A stretch of DNA of 64,000 nucleotides, taken from NCBI GenBank assembly GCA_016214035.1, contig JACRPF010000013.1:1-64000 (forward strand). Direction: 5' to 3'. Within the stretch, counting starts at the first letter, position 1; each line of letters opens with the position of its first letter. Positions 14,359 to 24,400 of this stretch are shown in pieces. The notes below the pieces were generated by a model. The model saw only the letters and a program-made list of their open reading frames with translations. It had not been told where the DNA came from and did no database searches. Origin of the DNA: Spirochaetota bacterium. Its GTDB lineage: Bacteria; Spirochaetota; Brachyspiria; Brachyspirales; JACRPF01. The position numbers and the translations under genes are program-made.

Positions 14359-16610
14359 ATAATGCCTCTAGCGTTTTTTTCACGCGGCTGCGTGGCGATC
14401 TCGACCATGGAAAGCGATGACAGAAGAAAACTCAGCGTGCTTTCCGCGCCCTCATTCGGATTGATCTCTCCGGCTCCGAGCGCGTCGTGGCATCCGCCCG
14501 TCGTGAAATCGTATACCGCTTCGCCGTTGTCATTGCGTCCCAGATACCAGTCGAACGCAAGTTTCATCCGGTTCAGATATTTTTCATCTTTCAGCACGCG
14601 GTACGCGGTCTTGTTCATTTCCACGAGACTTGCCGCGTCGATCGACTGCTGATCGTATCGGGCTTTGACGCCGCTCCGCGGATACCATCCATTGCAGCCG
14701 ACGAGTGAGTAGTGACCTGCCTCAAAAAGCGCCGTGTGGAGGAAATCCATCGCCTCAACGGCGCAGTCACGCAGCGCATCATTTTTGAGTTTATCGTATG
14801 CAAGGAGCAGCGCATGAGGAATGACGCCGTTGTCGTAGGTGATGCTCTCCTCAAACCAGCGCCACGAGTCTTCACGGACGCCGCGATACCAGCCGAGGAG
14901 CATGCCGGCGAATTTTTCGATGTATCGTTTCGCATCCGATGCTCCGCCGTACCGGTGCAGATAATAGTGAAGACCGAGCACGGCGTAGGCAACCGCGCGC
15001 GGTGACGTGAGCGTGTCGAACATCGGGAACGCTCTATCGAAGATTCCTTTAGCCACCGCCTGATAATGCTCCGGCGCAAACGCGATAACATACCCGAGTC
15101 CCCAGTACGCGCGCCCCTGGCAGTCCTCGCTGCCGCGCTCTTCAAGCCACTCTTTCTGATACGACATGAAATTCCGAAACGATCCGTCGGGATTCTGCGC
15201 ATACACCGTGAAGGCGAGATATTTCTGTATCAGTCCGAGCGCTTCCAGCTTTCCGTAGATGCAGTGATGCTTGGTGGCGACCACCATCCCGCGCGAGATG
15301 TCGTCGAGACAGTAACCGTCGTGCAGGTTCGGAACCGTGTACGTGGCGTGCTGGAACAGCCCCACGCTGTCGGTCATGGCGAGAATATGGTCGAGGCGCA
15401 CATCCAGCAGATTTTTTGAATAGGTGTTCTCGAGATCGGGGGCTTCCGTCGGCAGCGCCTTTTTCGAGGCCTCATCGAACAGCGCGAGATACTGGCGCGC
15501 GACCTCTTTCCATACCATGCCGCGGCAGTACGTGTAGGCGCGCTTGCGCATGCCGTTACGCAATGCGTCATCGCGAAAAAGTCCGAGAATGGCAGCCGCA
15601 TTATCCTTGGGGCTTCTGAACGGCACCAGTATACCGCGATTGTCGGCAAGCAGTTCTGCTGCGTGCCAGTACGGCGTACTGATCACCGCTTTACCTACGC
15701 CCATCGCGTACGCAAGCGTGCCGCTCGTGATCTGCCGTTCGTTGAGATACGGCGTGATGTAGATGTCGCAGGCGCCGAGGAAAATGTCCAGTTCGTCGTT
15801 ATCGAGAAACCGGTTCTGGAATATCACGTTCTTTCCCACGCCCAGATCGTATGCCATGCGCTGCAGGCTGTTGCGGTATTGCTCGCCGCTGTCGCGTATG
15901 ATATGCGGATGCGTGGCTCCCACCACGATATACACCGCATCCGGGAATTCGGCTACCACCTCCGGCATGGCCTGTATGACATATTCAATGCCTTTGCCGG
16001 GTGAAAGCAGTCCGAAGGTGAGGATGATGCGTTTATCTTCGGCGTTGATCTGCTCCTTGAAAATATCCGGATCGGCGAACGGCATATCATGCATGCCGTG
16101 CGGTATGACGCGTATCTTTTCCGCCGGCACATGGTGACAGTCACGGAGAATGCCGACGGCCTTCTCAGACATGACCACCAGGAACTGCGAACGCGCCGCC
16201 AGTTCGTCGAACACCTGTTTCTGCGCGGGTTCGAATTCCTCGAGTACCGTATGGAGCGTGGTGACCACCGGCACTTTGAGATTGCGAAGCGCTATCAGGA
16301 TGTTCCCGCCGAACGGTCCGCCGTAGATGCCGAACTCATGCTGCACCGAGACGATATCAACATTCGAATAGTTGATGAAATCCGCAAGCCGGTGAAAGTC
16401 CTGCGGATTCGATGCGTCAACCGCAAACTTCACCTCGTCCGCGTACGCATATCCTTCAGGGATATCGTTCATGGCCACGATAATCGATTCGCGCTCGTGC
16501 TGTCTGAGTTCATCGCGCACGGCATGGTGCAGATCGCTTGTGAATGTCGCGATGCCGCATTTTCGCGGCAGCGCATTCCCGATAAAGCAGAGATAATTCG
16601 TACGGACCAT
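14334..16610 (-). CDS. GT4-type glycosyltransferase fused to an alpha/alpha-toroid domain
   Basis: A 758-residue cytoplasmic protein. Residues 1-390 form a GT-B glycosyltransferase of the GT4 family: 'GIATFTSDLHHAV' near the start, 'VSVQHEFGIYGGPFGG', 'VIPHGMHD', 'ILTFGLLSPGKGIEYVI', and a donor-site stretch 'ITSGTLAYAMGVGKAVIST'. Residues from about 410 onward are helical repeats resembling an (alpha/alpha)6 toroid (RAYWGLGYVIAFAPEHY, GGASDAKRYIEKF, WFEESITYDNGVIPHALL). The pairing with GH130 recurs across bacteria, and the two probably make or remodel a mannose-type oligosaccharide. The promoter is at 16699-16726. Confidence 0.82.
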   Translation of the reverse strand: MVRTNYLCFIGNALPRKCGIATFTSDLHHAVRDELRQHERESIIVAMNDIPEGYAYADEVKFAVDASNPQDFHRLADFINYSNVDIVSVQHEFGIYGGPFGGNILIALRNLKVPVVTTLHTVLEEFEPAQKQVFDELAARSQFLVVMSEKAVGILRDCHHVPAEKIRVIPHGMHDMPFADPDIFKEQINAEDKRIILTFGLLSPGKGIEYVIQAMPEVVAEFPDAVYIVVGATHPHIIRDSGEQYRNSLQRMAYDLGVGKNVIFQNRFLDNDELDIFLGACDIYITPYLNERQITSGTLAYAMGVGKAVISTPYWHAAELLADNRGILVPFRSPKDNAAAILGLFRDDALRNGMRKRAYTYCRGMVWKEVARQYLALFDEASKKALPTEAPDLENTYSKNLLDVRLDHILAMTDSVGLFQHATYTVPNLHDGYCLDDISRGMVVATKHHCIYGKLEALGLIQKYLAFTVYAQNPDGSFRNFMSYQKEWLEERGSEDCQGRAYWGLGYVIAFAPEHYQAVAKGIFDRAFPMFDTLTSPRAVAYAVLGLHYYLHRYGGASDAKRYIEKFAGMLLGWYRGVREDSWRWFEESITYDNGVIPHALLLAYDKLKNDALRDCAVEAMDFLHTALFEAGHYSLVGCNGWYPRSGVKARYDQQSIDAASLVEMNKTAYRVLKDEKYLNRMKLAFDWYLGRNDNGEAVYDFTTGGCHDALGAGEINPNEGAESTLSFLLSSLSMVEIATQPREKNARGIICTMQYLS

Positions 16611-16698
16611 AGACTACTCCTGACGTTTATTGTACTGCTTCGCTGCTGATAAGTGATTTTCTGTACTGTCGAGCCGCAGATGTGCCGCCAACAGGTAC

Positions 16699-16726
16699 AG
16701 TATACAGCCTATCGGGGAACTGTCAA
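16699..16726 (-). promoter_or_regulatory. Promoter of the GT4-GH130 operon
   Basis: Minus strand: consensus TTGACA (16726-16721), 16-base spacer, TATACT (16704-16699). Leader about 80 bases. Confidence 0.7.
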
Positions 16727-16734
16727 ACATCCGT

Positions 16735-16759
16735 CTATGCAAGTGTCCGACTATGCAAG
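16735..16759. repeat. Direct repeat upstream of the GT4-GH130 promoter
   Basis: CTATGCAAG occurs at 16735-16743 and 16751-16759, a 16-base period, just upstream of the -35 box. It could be a regulator-binding site; no regulator is next to it. Confidence 0.4.
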
Positions 16760-16768
16760 CAAACCGGA

Positions 16769-17350
16769 TTAGAAACGGTAATGGAATGATACGGCGAATC
16801 CGTCCGATGCATCCGGTGCGGCAGCCGCATGCCATACCGGCAGCGTTATCGCCGTCGACGTGACCTTACGTTTACTCTCATGGTACAGTTTATTGTCGTC
16901 AACCGTTATGGCGGCGCTCCAGATGACGGCGGTTATCGCATAAAACAGCGTGCTCGCAACGGACATTTTGCCGTTGTTTTTCAGATAGGGTACGTTCAGG
17001 TTCAGCAAATCTCCGCTGTCCACAAGTGCCAGGGACAGGTACGAATACACGACGCTGAACGGCAGCGCGATAAGGAACACCGCTTCATTGCGCCGCCACA
17101 GGGGTGTTTCACGTTCCTTGTATTCAAAGTAATCGGCGACGATGAGCTCATCGTTCATGACACGCGTACCGTAGGATACGCCGGTGACGTTCGTAGAACC
17201 GGCAAGATACGGCTTGATCTCCTCGGTGAGCATGAACCGGATGTCGGGGACATTCGTCGCCGTACGGGCAACCGGTGTATTCGCCCAGATAGCCGACGCA
17301 AGCGTGAGTACGGCCAGGGCGGTGAGAGTGTTATTTCCAGTATTTGCCAT
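16769..17350 (-). CDS. Hypothetical membrane/envelope protein
   Basis: A 193-residue protein with an N-terminal signal-like hydrophobic stretch (LTALAVLTLASAIW), then a soluble part and two further hydrophobic segments (AVFLIALPFSVVYSYLSLAL and STLFYAITAVIWSAAI). The C-terminus ends in 'FAVSFHYRF', with a final aromatic residue as in some outer-membrane beta-barrel proteins, but the length is too short to be sure. The function is not recognised. The start at 17350 lies inside the end of mtnP (20-base overlap) and suggests co-transcription, but no clear ribosome-binding site separates it from an alternative ATG at 17380. Confidence 0.55.
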   Translation of the reverse strand: MANTGNNTLTALAVLTLASAIWANTPVARTATNVPDIRFMLTEEIKPYLAGSTNVTGVSYGTRVMNDELIVADYFEYKERETPLWRRNEAVFLIALPFSVVYSYLSLALVDSGDLLNLNVPYLKNNGKMSVASTLFYAITAVIWSAAITVDDNKLYHESKRKVTSTAITLPVWHAAAAPDASDGFAVSFHYRF

Positions 17351-18197
17351 AAAGGAGCGCCAGTTTTTTTTTCGCAGCATGAGGAAAGTATTTCGGATCA
17401 GTCATGATAGCGTGCGCGGCGGCGCGGCGGCATGCACAGGTGTCATTATCCGGAACGGCATTGATGAGATCCGGCAGGAACGCTTTTACCTTCGACGAAT
17501 TCGCCTGCGCGTTCCCGATTATCATGTCGAGCGTCACCGCATCATGCGCGGGATGCCAGCAGTCGTAATCGGTAGCCATGGCGATCATCGCATAGCACAT
17601 CTCGGCTTCGCGCGCGAGTTTCGCCTCGGGGAGCGCCGTCATGCCGATGACACCGCCGCCCCAGCTCCGGTAGAGTTCGCTTTCAGCCTTGGTGGAGAAT
17701 TGCGGGCCTTCCATGCAGATATAGGCCTCATCGCGGTGCACGGGATGACCGGCTTTCAGGATGACATCATGCAGTGTATCGCTGAGCGCGGGGCAGAACG
17801 GCTTGTCGAACGTCACATGGCCGACGATGCCGTCACCGAAAAATGAATTCACCCGCGACCTCGTCCGATCGATGATCTGCGACGGTATAACGAAATCACG
17901 CGGCGGTATCTTTTCTTTCAGACTGCCGACGGATGAAATTGCGATGACCGTATGCACACCAAGCGATTTCAACGCCCAGATATTCGCCTTGACCGGCACT
18001 TCTGACGGGAGTATGCGGTGTCCAATGCCATGCCGCGGAAGGAATGCAACGTCTCTTCCGCCGATACGCGCGATGGTTATGCTGTCGGATGTTTTTCCGA
18101 ACGGCGTTTTCGGATTTACCGTCGCGGTGACCGTTACGCCTTCAACGGAGTAAACTCCCGACCCTCCGATAATGCCGATGGTTGCTGTAGCGCCCAT
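17331..18197 (-). CDS. mtnP: S-methyl-5'-thioadenosine phosphorylase family
   Basis: MtnP cleaves 5'-methylthioadenosine with phosphate to adenine and methylthioribose-1-phosphate in methionine salvage; close relatives prefer inosine or deoxyinosine. Visible motifs are 'IGIIGGSGVYSVEG', 'RHGIGHRILPSEV', 'AISSVGSL', 'CMEGPQFSTKAES' and 'IGMTALPEAKLAREAEMCY'. Length 288 is normal. The start at 18197 is preceded by AGGAG; an in-frame ATG at 18215 coincides with the expected transcription start from the promoter at 18222-18249 and so is not used. A separate MTA/SAH-nucleosidase-like gene occurs at 27676. Confidence 0.88.
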   Translation of the reverse strand: MGATATIGIIGGSGVYSVEGVTVTATVNPKTPFGKTSDSITIARIGGRDVAFLPRHGIGHRILPSEVPVKANIWALKSLGVHTVIAISSVGSLKEKIPPRDFVIPSQIIDRTRSRVNSFFGDGIVGHVTFDKPFCPALSDTLHDVILKAGHPVHRDEAYICMEGPQFSTKAESELYRSWGGGVIGMTALPEAKLAREAEMCYAMIAMATDYDCWHPAHDAVTLDMIIGNAQANSSKVKAFLPDLINAVPDNDTCACRRAAAHAIMTDPKYFPHAAKKKLALLYGKYWK

Positions 18198-18221
18198 ACC
18201 TTCTCCTGGATTCATGCGGTC

Positions 18222-18249
18222 ATTATAGAATATATAGGGTAAAAATCAA
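18222..18249 (-). promoter_or_regulatory. mtnP promoter
   Basis: Minus strand: TTGATT (18249-18244), 16-base spacer, consensus TATAAT (18227-18222). Confidence 0.7.
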
Positions 18250-18251
18250 AC

Positions 18252-19238
18252 TCACACGCCGCCTTTCACATCAAGCGCATCGCGAAGCGTTTCCCCCATG
18301 AGATTATATCCGAGCAGCGTATAGAATATCGCGCCGCCGGGGAAGATGAAAAGCCACCAGTTGGTAAGATCGCTCAGCGCCTTTTCCATCACCTGCCCCC
18401 AGCTTGCCGTGGGCGGCTGCACGCCCATGCCGAGAAAGCTTAAGCTCGATTCGATGAGGATTGACGACGCTATCGTGAACGATACGGAGATGAGCACCGG
18501 TGTGAGGACGTTCGGGAGTATGTGTCTGAATATCACCGACGCATGACCCGCGCCGACGACACGCGCCGCCTCGACGTATTCGCTGTTCTTCACGCGAAGG
18601 AATTCCGCGCGCACGAGCCGTGCGATACCCGTCCAGCCGAAGAGGCCGATGACCACCATGACGTTGAGAATGTTCGGCTTGAGCGCCGAGATGACGGCGA
18701 GTATGATGAAGAACGAAGGGAAACAGATGACGACTTCGATGAGCCGCGAGATCAGCATGTCGGCAATGCCGCCGTAATAACCGGCGAATGCGCCGAAGAG
18801 AACGCCGAGTACGAGCGTGATGAGGGTTGCCACAATGCCCACCGTGAGCGAAACCGTGGCGCCGTGTATCATGCGCGCGAGGATGTCGCGTCCGAGCTCG
18901 TCGGTGCCCATGGGATGGTCCCACGACGGCGGAGAAAATCGCTGATAGAGGTCGGTGGTGTAGGGTGAACGTGATACGAGTGGAAAAACGGCGAATGCCT
19001 TTTTTTCAAGTACATATGCGCGGTAATCACGGACGGTGACGAGTTCTTTATCGTGGAAGAACGCGGGTAACCTGAGTTTCGTATCGATCATGATGAGCGG
19101 TTTATCGTTCGCGATTATAGGCGCAAAAACGGCAACGACGACGAAAAAGGCGATCATGACGAGTGATATCATCCCGATGCGGCTTTTCCGGTAGCGCTGC
19201 CAGACGACCTGCCAGAAACCCCTGTGCGGCGGATTCAT
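18252..19238 (-). CDS. OppC/DppC-type ABC permease
   Basis: A 328-residue inner-membrane permease of the peptide/nickel/oligosaccharide ABC transporter class. A first transmembrane helix is at about 20-42, then a 70-residue extracytoplasmic stretch with 'PMGTDELGRDILARMIHGA', a strong OppC marker. Five more helices follow, and the ATPase-docking EAA loop 'EYVEAARVVGAGHASVIFRH' is present. The substrate cannot be read. No OppB permease, binding protein or ATPase lies beside it: the upstream gene is a DJ-1 protein and downstream is mtnP. It must pair with subunits encoded elsewhere. The start at 19238 follows the DJ-1 stop codon by one base. Confidence 0.88.
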   Translation of the reverse strand: MNPPHRGFWQVVWQRYRKSRIGMISLVMIAFFVVVAVFAPIIANDKPLIMIDTKLRLPAFFHDKELVTVRDYRAYVLEKKAFAVFPLVSRSPYTTDLYQRFSPPSWDHPMGTDELGRDILARMIHGATVSLTVGIVATLITLVLGVLFGAFAGYYGGIADMLISRLIEVVICFPSFFIILAVISALKPNILNVMVVIGLFGWTGIARLVRAEFLRVKNSEYVEAARVVGAGHASVIFRHILPNVLTPVLISVSFTIASSILIESSLSFLGMGVQPPTASWGQVMEKALSDLTNWWLFIFPGGAIFYTLLGYNLMGETLRDALDVKGGV

Positions 19239-19239
19239 A

Positions 19240-19758
19240 TCACCGCGCCGAAAGGAATTCCACGATGGTGCGCCCGAATGCCTTTGCCGCCTCGGGACCG
19301 TTCGCGGTTATGATGAGGCCGTCGATTTCTACTTCCTTGTCGCTGTATACGGCGCCGCATTCACGCATCTTATCGCTGTCGCCGTTGAAGCTCGTGGCGC
19401 GTTTCCCTTTGAGAAGTCCCGCTTTGGCGAGTATGACCGGCGCGGAACAGATGGCCGCGACAGGTTTATTGTTCTCGAGGAACAGTTTTGCAACTGACTG
19501 CGCGCGCCAGTCGTCCCAGTATGCGACAACACCGGATCCGCCGACGAATATGACGATATCGAATTTCGACGCGTCGATCTCCGTGAAGAGAAGGTCTATT
19601 TCCGCGGTGCCGCCGAGTTTGCCGGTCGCCGGTGTCAGGTATGAGGATGCAGTAGAGACGGCGATACCTGCGGCTTCAAGTATCTTTTTGGGCTCGAAAT
19701 ATTCCTCGTCCCTGAAGTTTTTCTGCGCCACGATGAATACTGCGTGTTTTCCGGCCAT
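19240..19758 (-). CDS. DJ-1/PfpI family protein
   Basis: A 172-residue DJ-1/PfpI-fold protein. The nucleophile elbow is 'AAICSAPVIL' with Cys104, and the conserved glutamate is in the 'NFRDEEY' segment near residue 18. The glycine-rich 'VIFVGGSGVVAYW' strand is typical. Members act as glyoxalases, deglycase-like or chaperone-like proteins, or amidases; the exact activity is not predictable. AGGAG lies eight bases before the ATG, and the promoter is at 19786-19814. The stop is one base from the OppC-type permease start, so they form an operon. Confidence 0.88.
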   Translation of the reverse strand: MAGKHAVFIVAQKNFRDEEYFEPKKILEAAGIAVSTASSYLTPATGKLGGTAEIDLLFTEIDASKFDIVIFVGGSGVVAYWDDWRAQSVAKLFLENNKPVAAICSAPVILAKAGLLKGKRATSFNGDSDKMRECGAVYSDKEVEIDGLIITANGPEAAKAFGRTIVEFLSAR

Positions 19759-19785
19759 GGAAAAACTCCTCGAAATAGATGAGTA

Positions 19786-19814
19786 ACTATACTCTCGCAG
19801 GATGGAAAATGCAA
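19786..19814 (-). promoter_or_regulatory. Promoter of the DJ-1/permease operon
   Basis: Minus strand: TTGCAT (19814-19809), 17-base spacer, TATAGT (19791-19786). I see nothing else of note between this promoter and the end of gltD at 19966. Confidence 0.55.
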
Positions 19815-19965
19815 GGGCGCGGAAACGTTTGTTGCGGTTACAGAAAATGAATGGAAGTCACCTTCCAGGCGCTTGCTATTCATTATTATTACTTTTTTAT
19901 CAAACGCGCGATGGTGAAGGGAAGAAATGTTTTCTTTCCGAACTAAAACGCACGACTTACCAGCC

Positions 19966-21414
19966 TCAGATCATCGCCAGGTCGCTTTTCCCCATAAGAT
20001 GCATATCGATGGCGCGCGCGGTCTTTCTGCCCTCGGCAATGGCCCAGACGATGAGCGACTGTCCGCGGCGCATGTCGCCGGCGGAGAAGACATTTTTCAC
20101 CGATGTCATATAGTTCGCATCGGTTTTCACATTGCCGCGTTCGTCGAGTGCAACGCCGAGAGCGGATATCACGCCGGTCTTTTCCGGTCCGAGAAAGCCG
20201 ATGCACAGGAGCACGAGGTCAGCCGGTATGGAGAACTCGCTTCCCGGCAGTTCCTTCATCTGCGGCACACCGCGGGCGTCCTTGCCGGGGAAATTGACGC
20301 GCGTACAGGTGATCGATGAGACCGAGGTGCCGTCGCCGGTGAATTTCTTGGTGAGCACAGCCCAGTCGCGGTTCACGCCTTCCTGATGGCTCGAGGTTGT
20401 CTTCAGGAGCATCGGGAAACGCGGCCACGGATAATCCTCGTTGCGCGCGTTCGGCGGCATGGGCATCACTTCTATCTGCACCACGGACTTTGCACCCTGA
20501 CGGTTCGCCGTGCCAACGCAGTCGCTGCCGGTGTCTCCGCCGCCCACGACCACCACATTTTTGCCGCTGGCGTCGATGCGCGGCTCGGAGAACGCTTCGC
20601 CGCTCACGAGTTTGTTCGATTGCGTGAGATATTCCATCGCGTAATGTATTCCCTTGAGGTTCCGTCCTTCGATGGAAAGGTCACGCGGGAGTTTTGCCCC
20701 GCCGGCGAGACAGACCGCGTCAAACGTCTTCGTGAGTTCCGCGGCGTCGTAGTTCACGCCTACGGAAACGCCGGTTTTGAACTCGATGCCTTCGTCCTGC
20801 ATGAGCTTCACGCGGCGGTCGAGTATCCATTTTTCAAGTTTGAAGTCGGGGATGCCGTAGCGCATCACGCCGCCGATCTTCTGTTCACGCTCGAACACCG
20901 TCACGCTGTGACCGGCGCGGTTAAGCTGCATGGCTGCGGAAAGTCCCGACGGACCGGAACCCACGACGGCCACTTTTTTACCCGTACGCACACGCGGCGG
21001 GCGCGGGGTGATGAGCCCGTTGCGGAACGCGTATTCGATTATCGACAGTTCGTTCTCGCGTATCGTCACCGGGTCGTCGTTAATACCGAGCACGCATGAG
21101 AATTCGCAGAGCGCCGGACACACGCGGCCGGTTATTTCCGGCAGGTTGTTCGTGCTGTTGAGTATGGCGAACGCGCGCGCCCAGTGCGAGTTCATGACGA
21201 GGTCGTTCCACTCGGGGATGACGTTTCCCACCGGACAGGCCCAGTGGCAGAACGGCACACCGCAGTCCATGCAGCGCGACGACTGTTCCTGCGATTCATC
21301 ATCGGCACGGAGCAGCGCCACGTGCTGATAATCCTTCACACGTTCATACACCGGACGGTACGTCTCGTGCTTGCGTTCTATCTTTAAAAATGCGAGAAGA
21401 TCTTTCTTAGCCAT
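19966..21414 (-). CDS. gltD: Glutamate synthase [NADPH] small subunit
   Basis: GltD passes electrons from NADPH through FAD and Fe-S clusters to the large subunit, which makes glutamate from 2-oxoglutarate and glutamine. The 482-residue protein has the N-terminal Fe-S cysteine set (CMDCGVPFCHWACPVGN, then VCPALCEFSC), an FAD-binding 'VVGSGPSGLSAA' near residue 150, and the NADPH fold 'VVVVGGGDTGSDCVG'. The C-terminus has 'GDMRRGQSLIVWAIAEGR'. The start overlaps the gltB stop by eight bases (translational coupling), the usual gltB-gltD order. Confidence 0.96.
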   Translation of the reverse strand: MAKKDLLAFLKIERKHETYRPVYERVKDYQHVALLRADDESQEQSSRCMDCGVPFCHWACPVGNVIPEWNDLVMNSHWARAFAILNSTNNLPEITGRVCPALCEFSCVLGINDDPVTIRENELSIIEYAFRNGLITPRPPRVRTGKKVAVVGSGPSGLSAAMQLNRAGHSVTVFEREQKIGGVMRYGIPDFKLEKWILDRRVKLMQDEGIEFKTGVSVGVNYDAAELTKTFDAVCLAGGAKLPRDLSIEGRNLKGIHYAMEYLTQSNKLVSGEAFSEPRIDASGKNVVVVGGGDTGSDCVGTANRQGAKSVVQIEVMPMPPNARNEDYPWPRFPMLLKTTSSHQEGVNRDWAVLTKKFTGDGTSVSSITCTRVNFPGKDARGVPQMKELPGSEFSIPADLVLLCIGFLGPEKTGVISALGVALDERGNVKTDANYMTSVKNVFSAGDMRRGQSLIVWAIAEGRKTARAIDMHLMGKSDLAMI

Positions 21415-24400
21415 CGAGCACTCCTGAAAGCAGCATCTGTTCGTTCATCTTTTTCGTCTCAAGGATGCGCTTGTATTCGAGCGGCATCACCTTCACGAAT
21501 CGTTTCAACTCGGTTGCGGCGTTGTCGAGCACCGTACGGGCAACCGCGCTTTTCGTATACCGGAAATGATTGGAAATAAGCGAGCGCACCAGTGTTATGT
21601 CGTAATCGTTGAGCGCACCGAGCTCCACCATTTCCATGTTACAGCGGTCTTTCACCGTGCCGTCCTTATCGTAGACATAGCCGATGCCGCCGGACATGCC
21701 CGCAGCGAAATTCCTGCCGATGCGCCCGAGAACCACGATGCGTCCGCCGGTCATGTATTCGAGGCCGTGGTCGCCCACGCCTTCCACGACGCCGTAGACA
21801 CCGGAGTTGCGTATGCAGAACCGCTCGCCCGCCACGCCGCGGATGTACGCCTCGCCGCGTATCGCGCCGTAGAACGCGGTGTTGCCGATGATGATATTCT
21901 CATCACTTGCGTACGTTGTTCCGGCCGACGGCTGGATGACGATGCGTCCGCCGAACATGCCCTTGCCCACATAGTCGTTCGCCATGCCTTCAAGCTCGAA
22001 CGACACGCCGCGTATCAGGAATGCACCGAAGCTCTGTCCGGCAACGCCTTTGAATTTGCATGTCACCGTGTTTTCGGGAAGTCCTTCCTCGCCGTGTTTC
22101 TTGCATATCTCGCCGGAGAGCATTGCCCCTGTGGTGCGGTTGCTGTTATAAAGCGGCATGCATATCTCAACGGGCTTGCGGTTGCTGATAGCCTCGGCTG
22201 CCTTTTCGATGAGCGTCACGTCGAGTACGTTCTCGATGCCGTGGTCCTGCTGCTGTGTTTTGCGTATGCCCACCGTTTTCGGAACGTCGGGCTTGTGCAG
22301 TATCCGTGAATAATCGAGTTTGGGCGTCTTCTGCGGCACGAGCGCATTGTTGACGCCGAGGAATTCCGTCCGGCCGATGAGCTCGTCGATGGATCGTACG
22401 CCGATGGCCGCCATGTGTTCGCGCGCCTCTTCGGCGATGAAGGTGAAGAAATTGGTGAGATGGTCAACCTGGCCGCGGAAACGCGCGGAGAGCATTTCGT
22501 CCTGCGTGGCAACACCCACCGAACAGTTGTTGTAGTGGCAGTGCCGAAGCATCACGCAGCCGAGTGTTATGAGCGCGCCGGTAGCGAATCCATACTCCTC
22601 GGCACCGAGCATCGCCGCGATGACGATGTCGCGCCCCGTGCGGAGCTGTCCGTCCGTCTGAAGCGTCACCCGGCTTCTGAGGTCGTTCATCACGAGCGTC
22701 TGATGCGCTTCTGATAATCCAAGTTCCCAGGGAAGTCCCGCATGCTTGATGGAGCTTATCGGTGACGCGCCGGTGCCGCCGTCGCCGCCGGCGATGACGA
22801 TCATGTCCGCGTGGCCTTTCGCCACACCCGCGGCAACTGTTCCCACGCCGATCTCCGATACGAGTTTCACGCTGATGCGCGCCTTGGGGTTCACGTTTTT
22901 GAGGTCGAAGATAAGCTGCGCCAGGTCTTCAATAGAATAGATGTCGTGATGCGGCGGCGGAGAGATGAGCGTAACGCCCTCGGTGGTATAGCGCGTGCGT
23001 GCGATGATGGCGCTCACTTTGTGCCCCGGAAGCTGTCCGCCTTCACCGGGTTTCGCGCCCTGCGCTATTTTGATCTGCAGTTCATCCGCGTTGACGAGAT
23101 AATTCGTGGTGACGCCGAAACGTCCCGATGCCACCTGCTTGATGGCGCTGCGTTTCGAATCCCCGTTGGGGAGTTTTATGAAACGTACCGGGTCCTCGCC
23201 GCCCTCGCCGGTATTCGATTTCCCGCCGATGCGGTTCATGACGATGGCCATCGTCTCGTGCGCGCCGCGGCTGATGGAGCCGAAGCTCATGGCGCCGGTG
23301 ACGAAACGCTTCATGATGTTCTTCGCAGGTTCCACTTCTTTGATCGGCACCGGTTTTCCCGGGACAAGCGAGAACACGCTTCTGAGCGTTGTAGGCTGTA
23401 TGGTCTGATTGTTGATGATGTTCGCGAACTCTTTGAATTTGCCGTAATCGCCGGTGCGCGTGGCATCCTGCAGAAGCGATATGGTCTCAGGATTCCAGAG
23501 ATGATACTCGCCGTCACGACGCCACTGATAGAGACCGCCCGCTGTGAGGAACGGTTCCGGCGCCGCGTTGTGGAACGCGTTCGCGTGTTTTCTGATGGTC
23601 TCATCCGCAAGCGTCGCAAACGTTGCACCGCCGATGCGTGACGGCGTGCCGATGAAGCATCTGTCGATGACCTCGTCGGAAAGCCCGAGCGCTTCGAATA
23701 TCTGCGCGCCGCGGTAACTGGCGAGTGTAGATATGCCCATCTTTGAAAGTACTTTCAGAATGCCTTTGTTGAGCGCCTTGACGTAATTGTATTTTGCGTC
23801 CTTGAGGTCCATGGACAGACGCTGTATGTCGATGAGACGCTGCAGCGCCTCGAACGCGAGATACGGGTTGACGGCATCCGCGCCGTAACCGAGGAGTACC
23901 GCGAAATGATGAACCTCGCGCGGTTCGCCGGTCTCGAGCACCACGCCTATCTGGGTGCGCATCGACAGCGCCGTAAGCCGGTGATGCACCGCGCCCACGG
24001 CAAGGAGGGCCGGCAGCGGCGCCAGGTCTTTCGTGACACCGCGGTCGCTCAGGATGACGAAGGTGTGTCCGTCGTGTATCGCCTGTTCGGCTGCGGCGCA
24101 CACACGGTCTATGGCCGCGGTAAAATCGTTTTTGTCGTGCGGGTTGAAGAGCATCGGCACCGTCACCGATGAAAATCCGTTCGCTTTCAGGCCGCGTATC
24201 TTTTCCAGGTCTTCGTTGCGGAGCACCGGACTGTCGATAAACAGACGCCGCGCGTGTTCCGGGGTTTCATCAAGTATATTCTTCTGCGGACCGATGAAGC
24301 CGCCGAGCGTCATAACAATCTGTTCACGTATGGAGTCTATCGGCGGGTTCGTTACCTGCGCAAAAAGCTGCTTGAAATACGTATAGAGCATATGTGGGTT

